Part shown: positions 8,406-16,643 of the stretch, piece after piece
How the letters are laid out: each line of letters starts with the position of its first letter
How positions within the stretch are numbered: position 1 is the stretch's first letter
From: Lyngbya sp. CCAP 1446/10
Lineage (GTDB): Bacteria; Cyanobacteriota; Cyanobacteriia; Cyanobacteriales; Microcoleaceae
DNA: 58,123 bases
Direction of reading: 5' to 3'
Assembly: GCF_026130175.1 (NCBI RefSeq)
Contig: NZ_JAIGNI010000036.1
Span: forward strand, 1-58,123
Program-made: the position numbers and the translations under genes
The notes under the pieces: generated by a model
Told to the model about the DNA's origin: nothing
The model's database searches: none
Seen by the model: only the letters and a program-made list of their open reading frames with translations

Positions 8406-9728
8406 ATGACTCCAAAACTGCGATGGCTGTTGCCAACTTTAATTAGTGTTTTGTCGATCGCCCTACCTGCAAAAGCTGATACACTAACATCCTGGCACTT
8501 CGACGCCAGCCAAAATCAACTCAACTTAACCACCGATTCAGGAGTCCAGCCGCAAGTTAAACTAATCGCCAATCCCACCCGCTTAGTAATTGACTTGCCC
8601 GGAATAGTCTTAGAATATCCCGAAAGTCCTCAAAGCTACAACTCAGCTATTCAAGAAATTAGAGTCGGGCAATTTGATAGCGAAACTACCAGATTAGTAA
8701 TAGAATTAACTCCCGGTTATAAATTAGACCCGCAAAAAGTCCGAGTAATTAGAGAATCTGCCACTCGCTGGTCGTTTCAGTTACCGAATCCCGAACAAAT
8801 AGCAGCAAACGAGTCTTTTCCACCAGCAGCTATTACCCAAGTAGAACAAAAATCTGGTCAAGTTCCCCTAACTGTTGCTTCAGCAAGTCCAAGAAACTAT
8901 GCCGCTGATTTGGCGATGCGGGCGGGTTCGGAAATGAGCGCGATCAAGCCGCAAGTCGAAAGTGCGATCGCACAATACAAATCCCTCAGCGCCGGAATGT
9001 TCTTTCTGGATTTAGACACCGGAGACTATTTGGACATAAAAGGCGATCGAGTATTTCCAGCAGCGAGTACAATCAAATTACCAATCCTAATTGCATTTTA
9101 TCAAGATGTAGACGCAGGCAAAATTAGCCTCAACGAAACATTAGTTATGAAGTCAGACTTAGTAGCCAGCGGCTCTGGAACTATGCAAGACGAACCAGAT
9201 GGCACTCGGTTTAGCATCAGAGAAACCGTAGATAAAATGATTACCATCAGCGACAATACAGCCACCAACATGATTATTGAACGTTTGGGCGGAATTGCTA
9301 AAGTCAACGAGCGTTTTCGCACTTGGGGATTAACTGACACCAGAATTCGCAATTGGCTCGGCGATTTTCAAGGAACAAATACCACAAGTTCTGTCGATAT
9401 GGTAAAATTGTTATCCATGCTATCTCGCGATAAATTAGTCTCTGAATCTAGTCGAGAACAAGCTTTAGAATTACTGCGGCGCACCACAACTAGAACGTTG
9501 TTGCCTTCTGGTTTGGGGGCGGGAGCAGTGATTGCTGACAAAACCGGAGATATCGGTTTTGTAGTTGGCGATGCGGGGATTATTGATATGCCGAATGGCA
9601 AGCGTTATTTAGCAGCAATTTTTGTAAAACGTCCTTACAATGACCCGATTGTCAGAGATTTTGTGCGTCGAATTTCGCGGATTGTTTACAATTATTTAGA
9701 CCAGCCTGGGGTGAAAGCATCGAATTAA
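8406..9728 (+). CDS. AMIN domain plus class A beta-lactamase-like serine hydrolase
   Basis: 440 residues from ATG 8406, chosen because it gives a clean signal peptide (MTPKLRWLLPTLISVLSIAL, then PAKA); a TTG at 8373 in the same frame would add 11 polar residues. An AMIN domain (about 25-125) should target it to peptidoglycan or the septal periplasm. The C-terminal serine hydrolase has SxxK at S221-TIK224, SDN at 282-284 and KTG at 379-381. The segment matching the omega loop (TDTRIRNWLGDFQGTNTTS) lacks the deacylating glutamate of true class A enzymes. A DD-peptidase or esterase role is therefore more likely than antibiotic resistance. It converges with the DUF4342 gene across a long hairpin. 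Confidence 0.85.
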   Translation: MTPKLRWLLPTLISVLSIALPAKADTLTSWHFDASQNQLNLTTDSGVQPQVKLIANPTRLVIDLPGIVLEYPESPQSYNSAIQEIRVGQFDSETTRLVIELTPGYKLDPQKVRVIRESATRWSFQLPNPEQIAANESFPPAAITQVEQKSGQVPLTVASASPRNYAADLAMRAGSEMSAIKPQVESAIAQYKSLSAGMFFLDLDTGDYLDIKGDRVFPAASTIKLPILIAFYQDVDAGKISLNETLVMKSDLVASGSGTMQDEPDGTRFSIRETVDKMITISDNTATNMIIERLGGIAKVNERFRTWGLTDTRIRNWLGDFQGTNTTSSVDMVKLLSMLSRDKLVSESSREQALELLRRTTTRTLLPSGLGAGAVIADKTGDIGFVVGDAGIIDMPNGKRYLAAIFVKRPYNDPIVRDFVRRISRIVYNYLDQPGVKASN

Positions 9729-9750
9729 GCTGTTGCATATTTCTCGTTTC

Positions 9751-9838
9751 CAGGCTCTGCCTCCGGTAAACTGAGACGAGAAACAGCGAGACAGAGCCTC
9801 TAGATATGCGTTACTTTCGCAGAACCTGGTAACGAGAG
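9751..9838. repeat. Imperfect inverted repeat (CTCGTTTCCAGGCTCTGC family)
   Basis: CTCGTTTCCAGGCTCTGC near the left is mirrored by GCAGAACCTGGTAACGAG on the right. It lies directly downstream of the serine hydrolase gene. It looks like a dispersed intergenic element; no coding potential was seen. Confidence 0.45.
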
Positions 9839-9844
9839 TAATGC

Positions 9845-9903
9845 CATTACAAGCGAAAAGAAGCAATCTCAGACTCTGGGATTGCTTCTTTTCGCTTGTA
9901 ATG
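9845..9903. terminator. Perfect 24-bp-stem hairpin between convergent genes
   Basis: Arms 9845-9868 and 9880-9903 are exact reverse complements (CATTACAAGCGAAAAGAAGC at the start of the left arm), with an 11-nt loop. The position, between the 3' ends of the serine hydrolase and DUF4342 genes, suits a bidirectional terminator. No U-tract follows on either strand, so an mRNA-stabilising hairpin or small mobile repeat is also possible. Confidence 0.6.
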
Positions 9904-9946
9904 AAAAATTAGATTATTGAATGACTTAATCACTGCGGACTAATTA

Positions 9947-10318
9947 CTACTCTTTCCGCTCGATAGCTACAGTCAAATGAGCCACAACTGCCCCAACTGC
10001 CCCAAGTGCAGCAGCTATTGGAAAGATTACACTCCCTGCAACGCCGCCTACCAATCCCGCCATCAGCGGAATGTCTGCCAAAGTCCGCCCTTCTGAGTTT
10101 TTGATGACGAGGCGGCGCAGTTTTCCTTGCTGAATTAGTTCTTTGACTTTACCAATTAAACTGTCGGCGCTAATCTTAAATTCTTCGACTCTAACTTTTT
10201 CCTCTGTTACGAACTCTGAGGCAAATAAAGGTGTTTCAACTGTTGGGTTGTCTGAATTTCCGGCCGCTGCTGTTTCGTCTTGCAGGATTGTTACTTGTTG
10301 TTCTAGTTGTGAGTTCAT
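9947..10318 (-). CDS. DUF4342 domain protein
   Basis: 123 residues. A variable, polar N-terminus of about 40 residues is followed by the DUF4342 core: EEFKISADSLIGKVKELIQQ, GKLRRLVIKN and TLADIPL. A glycine/alanine-rich hydrophobic segment (MAGLVGGVAGSVIFPIAAAL, then GAVGAVVAHLTVAIER) ends the protein and is probably membrane-associated. The family's function is unknown. ATG start. It converges with the serine hydrolase gene and lies downstream of glgA on the same strand, separated by heptamer repeats. Confidence 0.75.
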   Translation of the reverse strand: MNSQLEQQVTILQDETAAAGNSDNPTVETPLFASEFVTEEKVRVEEFKISADSLIGKVKELIQQGKLRRLVIKNSEGRTLADIPLMAGLVGGVAGSVIFPIAAALGAVGAVVAHLTVAIERKE

Positions 10319-10521
10319 TTTATGTAGGGCGGGCGAACACCAGCCGTTTAATTTCTATACTCCTATCTTCTGCGATCGCACTTCGCAACGACAGGCAAGA
10401 AAACCCTACAATCTGCATCGTACTTTCCACCCCCACATTTTTACTCAAAACATTATCTCTGGCTATAGCTGGGCGGGTTTATCTATTCCTAAAGGTAGAG
10501 AGGCTGTTTTTGAAACAACCC

Positions 10522-10586
10522 GTTGACAGTTGACAGTTGACCAATGACTAATGACCAATGACTAATGACAAATGACTACTGACTAA
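10522..10586. repeat. Heptamer arrays (TTGACAG then ATGACTA/ATGACCA)
   Basis: Three TTGACAG-type units are followed by about six ATGACTA/ATGACCA-type units, all with period 7. The array lies in the 275-bp gap between glgA and the DUF4342 gene. No open frame or RNA was seen in the gap. Confidence 0.8.
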
Positions 10587-10593
10587 TTCCGCC

Positions 10594-12069
10594 TTATTTA
10601 TGTCTAATTAGCTCGTAAATTTCCACATAGTCTTTAGCTGGATATTTCCACGAATTATCGCAATTCATACCTTGAATCATGAGTTTTTCAAAGTCATCAT
10701 GGTAGTCATACCACAATCCGATCGCCCGATCGAGCACCGACTCTAAAGCGTAGTAGTCACTTTGGTAAAATACGTAACCGTTGCGCTCTTCGGGGGGGTG
10801 GCTGGTGCCGTAATCGCGATCGAACACCGTATTCACCAAACCGCCCACACCCCGCACCACAGGCACTGTACCGTACCTCAACCCGATCATCTGAGTCAGC
10901 CCGCAGGGTTCGTAATTGCTCGGCACCACGATCATATCCGCACCCGCGTAAATTAAGTGCGACAGTTCCTCATTAAAACCTAGTTCTAAATGGCAGTCTG
11001 GATTATCATTTAAAAACTGTTTTTCGTGCTGGAAATGATCGTTAATTCCCGCTTCCGTCGCCGAACCCAAAAGCACGAATTGCGCGCCTTTACTCAGAGA
11101 ATAATAAATGGCGTGGTGGAGGAGGTGAACGCCTTTTTGATCGTCCAAACGACCGATAAAGGTAATCATAGGCTTGTCAGCATCGCGCAATAAAAGCCGA
11201 TCGCGCAAAGCTTGTTTAGTTTTGGCTTTTCCTGCCAGATCCTTGTCAGTGTAGTGCTGCGGAATATAGCGATCGCTCTCAGGATTCCATACATCATAAT
11301 CGATGCCGTTGAGCACCCCGCGAAACTTGTCTTGATATATATGCAAAGTGTGGCCCAAACCGTAGCCGAACTCGCCGACGTGAGCTTCCCAAGCGTGGTG
11401 CGGCGAAACCGTCGTCACAAAGTTCGAGTACACAATGCCACCTTTCATAAAATTGATGGCAAAAGGGTTAAAATTGTCTTGCAGGCGATCGTACTGAAAA
11501 TAATAATCATCTCGATTCAAACCCGTTGCTTGCAAAACGTCGCTACCGCCCATACCTTGATGTTTGAAATTGTGAATGGTATAGCAGACTCGCTGATTTT
11601 CCATCCAATTGTATTTATAAATTTCAAACAGCATGACTGGAACCAAACCAGTTTGCCAATCGTGACAGTGAATCACATCCGGGCGCTTGTTGCTTCTGAG
11701 CAAAAATTCCAAAGCAGCTTTGCTAAAAAATGCAAACCGCATATTGTCATCATTGCAACCGTAATAACAGCCGCGGTTAAAAAAGTTATCTTGCGATCGA
11801 GGTTCGATGAAAAAACACAAAACCTCGTGCACCCAGCCGCAGTAGACATCACATAAGATTTCGCCACCGTACCAGGGCACCGCCAGATCTCGATAGGCAT
11901 CGTGAAGCCCCCAAATGTGGTCATACCTCATGCAGTCGTATTTGGGCAGAATAATCTCGACAGCATGGCCGGAATTCTGCAACTCCCGACTCAAACCGTA
12001 AACTACGTCCCCCAAACCCCCTGCTTTGATGACGGGGGCGCATTCTGAGGCAATTTGTACGATGTACAT
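10594..12069 (-). CDS. glgA: Glycogen synthase (ADP-glucose type, GT5)
   Basis: 491 residues, the usual GlgA length. It transfers glucose from ADP-glucose to growing alpha-1,4-glucan. The ADP-glucose-binding KAGGLGDV motif is at 15-22, HCHDWQTGLVP at 134-144, and the C-terminal PSNYEPCGLTQ motif with the catalytic glutamate at 383-393. The N-terminus MYIVQIASECAPVIKAGG is the cyanobacterial form, close to one of the two GlgA isoforms found in many cyanobacteria. An AGGAG lies about 13 bp upstream of the ATG. It is divergent from a GH57 glycosidase gene, consistent with a glucan-metabolism neighbourhood. Confidence 0.96.
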   Translation of the reverse strand: MYIVQIASECAPVIKAGGLGDVVYGLSRELQNSGHAVEIILPKYDCMRYDHIWGLHDAYRDLAVPWYGGEILCDVYCGWVHEVLCFFIEPRSQDNFFNRGCYYGCNDDNMRFAFFSKAALEFLLRSNKRPDVIHCHDWQTGLVPVMLFEIYKYNWMENQRVCYTIHNFKHQGMGGSDVLQATGLNRDDYYFQYDRLQDNFNPFAINFMKGGIVYSNFVTTVSPHHAWEAHVGEFGYGLGHTLHIYQDKFRGVLNGIDYDVWNPESDRYIPQHYTDKDLAGKAKTKQALRDRLLLRDADKPMITFIGRLDDQKGVHLLHHAIYYSLSKGAQFVLLGSATEAGINDHFQHEKQFLNDNPDCHLELGFNEELSHLIYAGADMIVVPSNYEPCGLTQMIGLRYGTVPVVRGVGGLVNTVFDRDYGTSHPPEERNGYVFYQSDYYALESVLDRAIGLWYDYHDDFEKLMIQGMNCDNSWKYPAKDYVEIYELIRHK

Positions 12070-12566
12070 TTTTTTTGCTTACTCCTAGATGAATCCAAAA
12101 ATATTTTCTTAACTTGACAAAGTATATGATTTCTCGGCAGATAAGCAAGCCGGCCATTGGGAATACAGGAAAAATACGCGCCGACGATCGCAAGTTGAGG
12201 TCGATTCGGGCGATCGGGCTGTTGCTTAAAATATAGGTACGGACACGGCACTCTCGTGTCCCTGCTGCTTCAAATACAGGTAGAAACGCGCACAGCGCCT
12301 TCTGCTGCTGAGGAAAGAGGCAACTCGCTGTATCATCTTGTTGCAAATATCGATCGCACAATTCCCTGTAACCTTCTACAACTACTCTCTTTATCTGTCT
12401 TCACTTCCTCTGCGCCATGCAAGCAGTTAGCTAAAAAATCAATCTAATTCACAAATGAAATAGCATTGCTTCCGACCTTTTGTACGGCGACTCTGCTAAT
12501 GTTAAATTATCTAGCTATCTTAGGAATAGCAGACAATGCCGCTCCACAATTATGCGAGAAAAACTT
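12070..12566. other. Intergenic region between glgA and the GH57 gene
   Basis: About 500 bp between divergent starts, which must hold both promoters. A short hairpin is seen at 12241-12261 (GGACACG / CGTGTCC, 7-nt loop), a type of dispersed repeat also hinted at near 795. No convincing open frame, RNA or riboswitch was seen. Confidence 0.5.
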
Positions 12567-14063
12567 ATGTCTGCGATCGCACCATCCCCAAACCCACCAG
12601 TTTTAGAAGAAATCAACTCAGGATTGCCCAACATTTGCGGTTCCGAAGCAGAAATCAGTGCCGCAGCCAACAGCAACGAACCAGTCTTTTTACCTACAAC
12701 AAATCTGCGCCTGGAAAACATTCAAGCCGGATTTGCCTGCGCCCTGCATATGCACCAACCCACAATTCCAGCAGGTGCAAACGGCGAACTTATCTGCAAT
12801 TTGCAGAATATGTTTGAAAATCCCAACCAAGGAGACAACCACAACGCCGGAGTATTTGCTTGGTGCTATTCCCGCATGGGAGAATTCATTCCCCAACTGA
12901 TTGCCGAAGGCTGCAACCCGCGAATTATGCTCGATTATTCGGGCAATTTATTGTGGGGATTGCGTCAAATGGGACGCGATGATGTCCTCAACAATCTCAA
13001 GCGGATTACCTGCGAACCTGAATACCAACCTTATGTAGAATGGCTGGGGACAATGTGGAGTCATGCCGTCATTCCCTCAACTCCCATTCCCGACATCAAA
13101 CTTCAAATTCAAGCATGGCAACATCATTTTGCGGCAATTTTTGGCTTGGATGCTTTGAAGCGGGTTAAAGGTTTTTCGCCCCCAGAAATGCACTTTCCCA
13201 ATCACCCAGACACACTTTACGAATACATCAAAGCTTTGAAAGAATGCGGCTATCGCTGGCTGATGGTGCAGGAACATTCTGTAGAAAATCCCGACGGTTC
13301 GGGATTGTCGCAAGACCAAAAATATATTCCCAACCGTTTGATGGCGCGCAATTCTCGCGGCGAAACAATTAGCATTACGGCTTTGATTAAAACCCAAGGT
13401 TCTGATACAAAATTGGTTGGTCAAATGCAGCCTTACTACGAAGCAAAAGGACGTAATAAACAGCAAATTGGCAATGTCACAGTTCCTTCTTTGGTGACTC
13501 AAATTGCTGACGGCGAAAATGGCGGCGTGATGATGAATGAATTTCCCAGCGCTTTTGTCAAAGCTTGGCACGAAAACCGGGAAAATGGCGGCGGAAAATC
13601 GGGTGTTGTTGGTTTAAATGGGACTGAATATTTGGAGATAATTGAAGCTGCTGGTGTTAATCCTGATGATTATCCTGTTTGTCAAGGAATCAACCAGCAC
13701 AAAATTTGGCAGCTAGTCGATCCAGATACTGCAACACCGGAAAAAGTCGAAAGTGCGATCGCCCAAATCAAGCAAACAGACCACAATTTTCACATGGATG
13801 GTGCCTCTTGGACTAACGATTTGAGTTGGGTGAAAGGCTACGAAAATGTCTTAGAACCGATGAATCAACTCAGCGCAGCATTTCACAAAAAATATGATCC
13901 GCTGGTGCAGCAAGATGCTACTGTTACCAAGCAGTTTGAATACCAGCAAGCTTTGCTTTACAACTTGCTGTTACAAACAAGCTGTTTCCGGTATTGGGGA
14001 CAGGGAACTTGGACTGATTACGCCCGCGAACTTTACAACCGCGGCGCTGCTTTAATGCAGTAA
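12567..14063 (+). CDS. Glycoside hydrolase family 57 protein
   Basis: About 498 residues from ATG 12567. The frame is open upstream to a TTG at 12480 with another ATG at 12552; the start is ambiguous, and 12567 (MSAIAPSPNPP) is favoured by cyanobacterial relatives. The conserved GH57 first motif is present as ALHMHQPTIP. Other family-like stretches are MLDYSGNLLWGL, GTMWSHAVIPSTPIPD, FSPPEMHFPN and GENGGVMMNEFPSAF. GH57 members include alpha-amylases, amylopullulanases and branching enzymes, so a role in glycogen remodelling fits the divergent glgA. Exact specificity is not visible. Confidence 0.85.
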   Translation: MSAIAPSPNPPVLEEINSGLPNICGSEAEISAAANSNEPVFLPTTNLRLENIQAGFACALHMHQPTIPAGANGELICNLQNMFENPNQGDNHNAGVFAWCYSRMGEFIPQLIAEGCNPRIMLDYSGNLLWGLRQMGRDDVLNNLKRITCEPEYQPYVEWLGTMWSHAVIPSTPIPDIKLQIQAWQHHFAAIFGLDALKRVKGFSPPEMHFPNHPDTLYEYIKALKECGYRWLMVQEHSVENPDGSGLSQDQKYIPNRLMARNSRGETISITALIKTQGSDTKLVGQMQPYYEAKGRNKQQIGNVTVPSLVTQIADGENGGVMMNEFPSAFVKAWHENRENGGGKSGVVGLNGTEYLEIIEAAGVNPDDYPVCQGINQHKIWQLVDPDTATPEKVESAIAQIKQTDHNFHMDGASWTNDLSWVKGYENVLEPMNQLSAAFHKKYDPLVQQDATVTKQFEYQQALLYNLLLQTSCFRYWGQGTWTDYARELYNRGAALMQ

Positions 14064-14074
14064 CAAAATTTATG

Positions 14075-14136
14075 GTAGGGTGCGTCAGAAACCAACTATT
14101 TGATCGGTGTCAAATCTCTGGGCTGACGCACCTTAC
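14075..14136. repeat. 3'-end hairpin repeat, GTAGGGTGCGTC family (copy 1)
   Basis: Left arm GTAGGGTGCGTCAG (14075-14088) pairs with right arm CTGACGCACCTTAC (14123-14136), one mismatch, loop about 34 nt. It begins 11 bp after the GH57 stop. Four relatives occur in this window, each just after the stop codon of a plus-strand gene. Confidence 0.7.
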
Positions 14137-14154
14137 ACCTGTTGGCAAAGTCCG

Positions 14155-14178
14155 GCAATTACCAATTACCAATTACCC
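14155..14178. repeat. Heptamer array (CAATTAC)
   Basis: Three CAATTAC units in tandem, just before the stop of the minus-strand 99-residue gene. Period 7, like the other arrays in this window. Confidence 0.7.
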
Positions 14179-14183
14179 AAATC

Positions 14184-14483
14184 CTACATTTCCTGCATCA
14201 ATCGCAAATAATTTTGTCTCATCTGCGTCATATTTTCCATCATTCTATTAGCCATATCTTTCTCAACCTCGCTCATTTGCTGCCAAAATAAAGCTGAACG
14301 CCTCGCCAGAATTGCGTCTTCCCACAACATCTCTAAAAGTTGCGCCGCCATCGGATTTTCAGCATCTATAATCCCGCACAATTGCTCGAAAGCTCGGTGA
14401 GCTTCGGCGTGACTCCCAACATCCTGAGCGAGTGTCAGGCATTTTTTGAGTTGTACGATCGGGTTTTCAGAAGAGTAAGCCAT
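14184..14483 (-). CDS. Conserved hypothetical helical protein, 99 residues
   Basis: An all-alpha, methionine-rich small protein: HAEAHRAFEQLCGIIDAENP, AAQLLEMLWEDAILARRSAL and a C-terminal amphipathic helix ending MRQNYLRLMQEM. No membrane segment or signal is seen. I recognise it only as a type of short protein found in cyanobacteria, with no known function. ATG start. It lies downstream of the DNA glycosylase gene on the same strand, 50 bp away, and could share its transcript. Confidence 0.65.
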   Translation of the reverse strand: MAYSSENPIVQLKKCLTLAQDVGSHAEAHRAFEQLCGIIDAENPMAAQLLEMLWEDAILARRSALFWQQMSEVEKDMANRMMENMTQMRQNYLRLMQEM

Positions 14484-14533
14484 AATTTCACTAAGTTTAA
14501 ACTACCAAATTTACACTGACACCTTTGAGATTA

Positions 14534-15145
14534 CTAGAGTTGTGACACGGCCGTACAGTTCCCCAAATACCACCGCCAAGGCAAATCAATCCCTTTAGTA
14601 ATCCCGATCCGCGTAGTTTGCACCAGATTTATTGTACCTTCCTCGACAGCGGCACGAAAGTCCTCGCTCCGGTGTTCCAACCGCAGCGGTTGGCCTCCAT
14701 CCAAGGGTAAACCGCTGAAAGTTCGATCGATCTCCAGTACCTTACACAGCTTCCCAGGCCCCGCAGCGAGGCGCAACTGCTTCTTCTGAGGAATTCCAGC
14801 GAACGCTTTGGGAAACGCATCTAGCTGCAAAGCTCGAATCAGCACACCGCTAGCAACCCCCTCTGCATCCGTCACCACGTTAAAACAGTGATACATCCCG
14901 TAGATTAAGTAAACGTAGCTCATACCGGCAGGCCCGAACATCGCCTGATTGCGAGGAGTGCGCCGCTGGTAAGCGTGACAAGCGGGATCTCCCGGCCCGT
15001 AAGCTTCGGTTTCAACAATCATTCCCCGAATCGTCTCGCCGTCGGGAAACTGCCGCACCAGAGTACAGCCCAGCAAATCAGGCGCTACGGTGGTAGATGG
15101 CCGCGCCAGCCAAAAAGATTCTACAATCTGAGTATTTGCACTCAA
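14534..15145 (-). CDS. 3-methyladenine DNA glycosylase (AAG/MPG family)
   Basis: About 203 residues from a TTG at 15145. The frame stays open to 15229, but that extension would run through the divergent small gene at 15162, so I use the later start. Family features are [35 protein letters not shown] (with the catalytic glutamate), [20 protein letters not shown] and the C-terminal [16 protein letters not shown]. The enzyme excises alkylated purines such as 3-methyladenine for base-excision repair. No ATG is available near the N-terminus; the next one would remove the conserved start. Function is firm, start is not. Confidence 0.88.
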   Translation of the reverse strand: MSANTQIVESFWLARPSTTVAPDLLGCTLVRQFPDGETIRGMIVETEAYGPGDPACHAYQRRTPRNQAMFGPAGMSYVYLIYGMYHCFNVVTDAEGVASGVLIRALQLDAFPKAFAGIPQKKQLRLAAGPGKLCKVLEIDRTFSGLPLDGGQPLRLEHRSEDFRAAVEEGTINLVQTTRIGITKGIDLPWRWYLGNCTAVSQL

Positions 15146-15161
15146 TAGGAGACAGTAAATT

Positions 15162-15284
15162 ATGGACGTTAAGTTAGTTTTAGCAGTCTTGACGGCAGTT
15201 TTCACCGTTTGCTGTCTGTTCTTCGGCACAAAAAACGGATTCTACGACAGCGACAAGTATCACGGTAACGGTTCTGCTCACTAA
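15162..15284 (+). CDS. Small membrane protein, probable Psb35-like photosystem II assembly factor
   Basis: ATG 15162 has a strong Shine-Dalgarno (TAGGAGACAG). The 40-residue product has one N-terminal hydrophobic span ([20 protein letters not shown]) followed by [19 protein letters not shown]. The [16 protein letters not shown] tail is a cyanobacteria-specific pattern that I associate, from memory, with Psb35, a one-helix protein of photosystem II assembly. That identification is tentative. A strong terminator follows at 15308. Its start is only 17 bp from the divergent DNA glycosylase start, so the two 5' regions overlap. Confidence 0.7.
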   Translation: MDVKLVLAVLTAVFTVCCLFFGTKNGFYDSDKYHGNGSAH

Positions 15285-15307
15285 TTTTAGCTGGCAATTA
15301 GTTGCTT

Positions 15308-15348
15308 AAAAAAACCGCAGCCTGTTATTCAGGCTGCGGTTTTTTTTT
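15308..15348 (+). terminator. Rho-independent terminator
   Basis: AAACCGCAGCCTG / CAGGCTGCGGTTT stem with a TTATT-type loop, followed by nine T residues. It lies 24 bp after the Psb35-like gene. Confidence 0.92.
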
Positions 15349-15412
15349 GAATGAACCGCAGAGACCACAGAGGACACAGAGAAAGAGAAAAGAAAGAGAA
15401 AAAGTTAACAAA

Positions 15413-15931
15413 TTAAGGGTGAATGTTGCCATCGGGCATTTTAGTTTCCTGCATTTTAGCATTCTCAAATTCGGCGCATCCCGGCAGGTTGAAACGCATT
15501 GTGGCTCCTCGATCTGTTGATTTTATGTTGAAACCAACTACTGCATTTTCTGGGTTATTTTTTTCGGGAACGGCACTTACCTTGAAATCCATATTTGCTG
15601 CTTGACCATTGGTATCAAGATTGAAACTTATGCCACTACAGCCTAAATCAGAACCAGTCAGGTTGGCTTTGTTCAAGTTGGCATTTTTGAGGTTGGCATT
15701 GGCCAATTTTGCTCCTGATAAGTTGGCACCTTCGAGGTTGGCTCCTTGCAAGTTAAATCCTTGTAAGTCCATTCCCTTCAAGTTGACATTGCTGAGATTG
15801 CATTCGGGACACTGTTTTGTCTCTAGCAATTGCTTGACTTGGTTTTGCTGGTTTAAATCTGGTATATATTTGGTGGCAGCTAATAAAAGGGCGATCGACA
15901 ATCCAACAGTAACTAAATTTTTTAATTTCAT
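15413..15931 (-). CDS. Pentapeptide-repeat protein with N-terminal signal or anchor
   Basis: 172 residues. MKLKNLVTVGLSIALLLAAT is a signal peptide or single anchor. Residues about 45-97 are A(N/D)LXX pentapeptide repeats (LQGANLEGANLSGAKLANAN and on), forming a short right-handed beta helix. The C-terminal 70 residues (KVSAVPEKNNPENAVVGFNI) are a non-repeat domain. CPEC before the repeats and a later pair of cysteines could form disulphides outside the membrane. Cyanobacteria have many pentapeptide proteins of unknown role. A stand-alone gene, converging with the Psb35-like gene at its terminator. Confidence 0.8.
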   Translation of the reverse strand: MKLKNLVTVGLSIALLLAATKYIPDLNQQNQVKQLLETKQCPECNLSNVNLKGMDLQGFNLQGANLEGANLSGAKLANANLKNANLNKANLTGSDLGCSGISFNLDTNGQAANMDFKVSAVPEKNNPENAVVGFNIKSTDRGATMRFNLPGCAEFENAKMQETKMPDGNIHP

Positions 15932-16051
15932 AAATATCCGAAAAGCTCCGGCGGCTTTCTCTTGCGGTTAATTATTAATACAGGAGTGCGATCGACATCT
16001 CCAGAATTTCCACAAAAAAATTGCCTGCATCTGAGACAAGCAGGGAAGCTT

Positions 16052-16082
16052 CAGTTGACAGTTGACAGTTGACAGTTGACAG
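16052..16082. repeat. Heptamer array (TTGACAG)
   Basis: About four TTGACAG units in tandem. The same array in the opposite orientation lies at 21100-21130, in both cases upstream (in element orientation) of the 90-bp duplicated block. Confidence 0.85.
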
Positions 16083-16180
16083 CTCGCCCGCTCGCGACTT
16101 GTGCTGAGCGTCTTGCCCTGAGCGTAGTCGAAGGGAGCCGAAGCAAGCCGAATGGTTGACCTGGGACAGCTACCTCTACC

Positions 16181-16270
16181 TGGAAGGAAGAGGATGGAAG
16201 CAATGAATAGTCTTCTTTTAATTTATCCCTCAAAGGGTTCCGGCTTTAAACCAATTCTTTCTGGTAATTA
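16181..16270 (+). repeat. 90-bp dispersed element, copy A, with micro-ORF
   Basis: Aligns without gaps to the reverse complement of 21001-21090 with 12 mismatches in 90 (about 87% identity by hand count). It contains a purine-rich ribosome-binding-like stretch (AGGATGGAAGCA) and an ATG at 16203 opening a 22-codon frame, MNSLLLIYPSKGSGFKPILS then GN and TAA (stop ends 16271). The frame is also open in copy B. Function unknown. Confidence 0.75.
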
Positions 16271-16643
16271 AATCCCGCCTTCTCTCCCTCGCCAGTGCTG
16301 CTTTCGGTTTCGGACTCGCCCCGTCCGCCTGCTTCACTTCGCTTTCAGCCGTCTACCCACAAACGGAATTTATTTTTACCAGAGAGCGCGCATTTACATA
16401 TACCTGCGGACTGAAATAACAGAAACTTTATTTATATCCCTGGCATGAGTAAATCTTAGAAAAATTTGAGGATGATTAAAGAGAAATGCAATACCGTACC
16501 TGCGCTGTTATAAGTTCTCAGCAACTACTTTTGTCAAAATTGCTTTGAGAAATTCATTTACTTACAAAACGGTTGGCAGCAGCTCAGGTTCCTCAACCTC
16601 GCCAGAACACACCCACCTGTAATCCCGACCATTCGGAGCCGCA

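Larger units (their letters stand above)
15932..16643. other. Long non-coding gap with nested repeats
   Basis: A 712-bp gap. It holds a TTGACAG heptamer array (16052-16082), a dispersed GAGCGTAGTCGAAGG-type repeat (about 16100-16140), and a 90-bp element (16181-16270) duplicated in inverted orientation at 21001-21090. The rest (16272-16643) shows no recognised feature and probably carries the promoter of the downstream lipoprotein gene. Confidence 0.6.

Noticed and set aside
11212..11856. 214-codon plus-strand frame antisense to glgA
   Set aside because: It mirrors the glgA codons, has no similarity, no ribosome site and no domain; a shadow of the strongly supported glgA gene.
11921..12361. 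146-codon minus-strand frame overlapping the glgA start
   Set aside because: It overlaps the conserved glgA N-terminus in another frame and shows no similarity.
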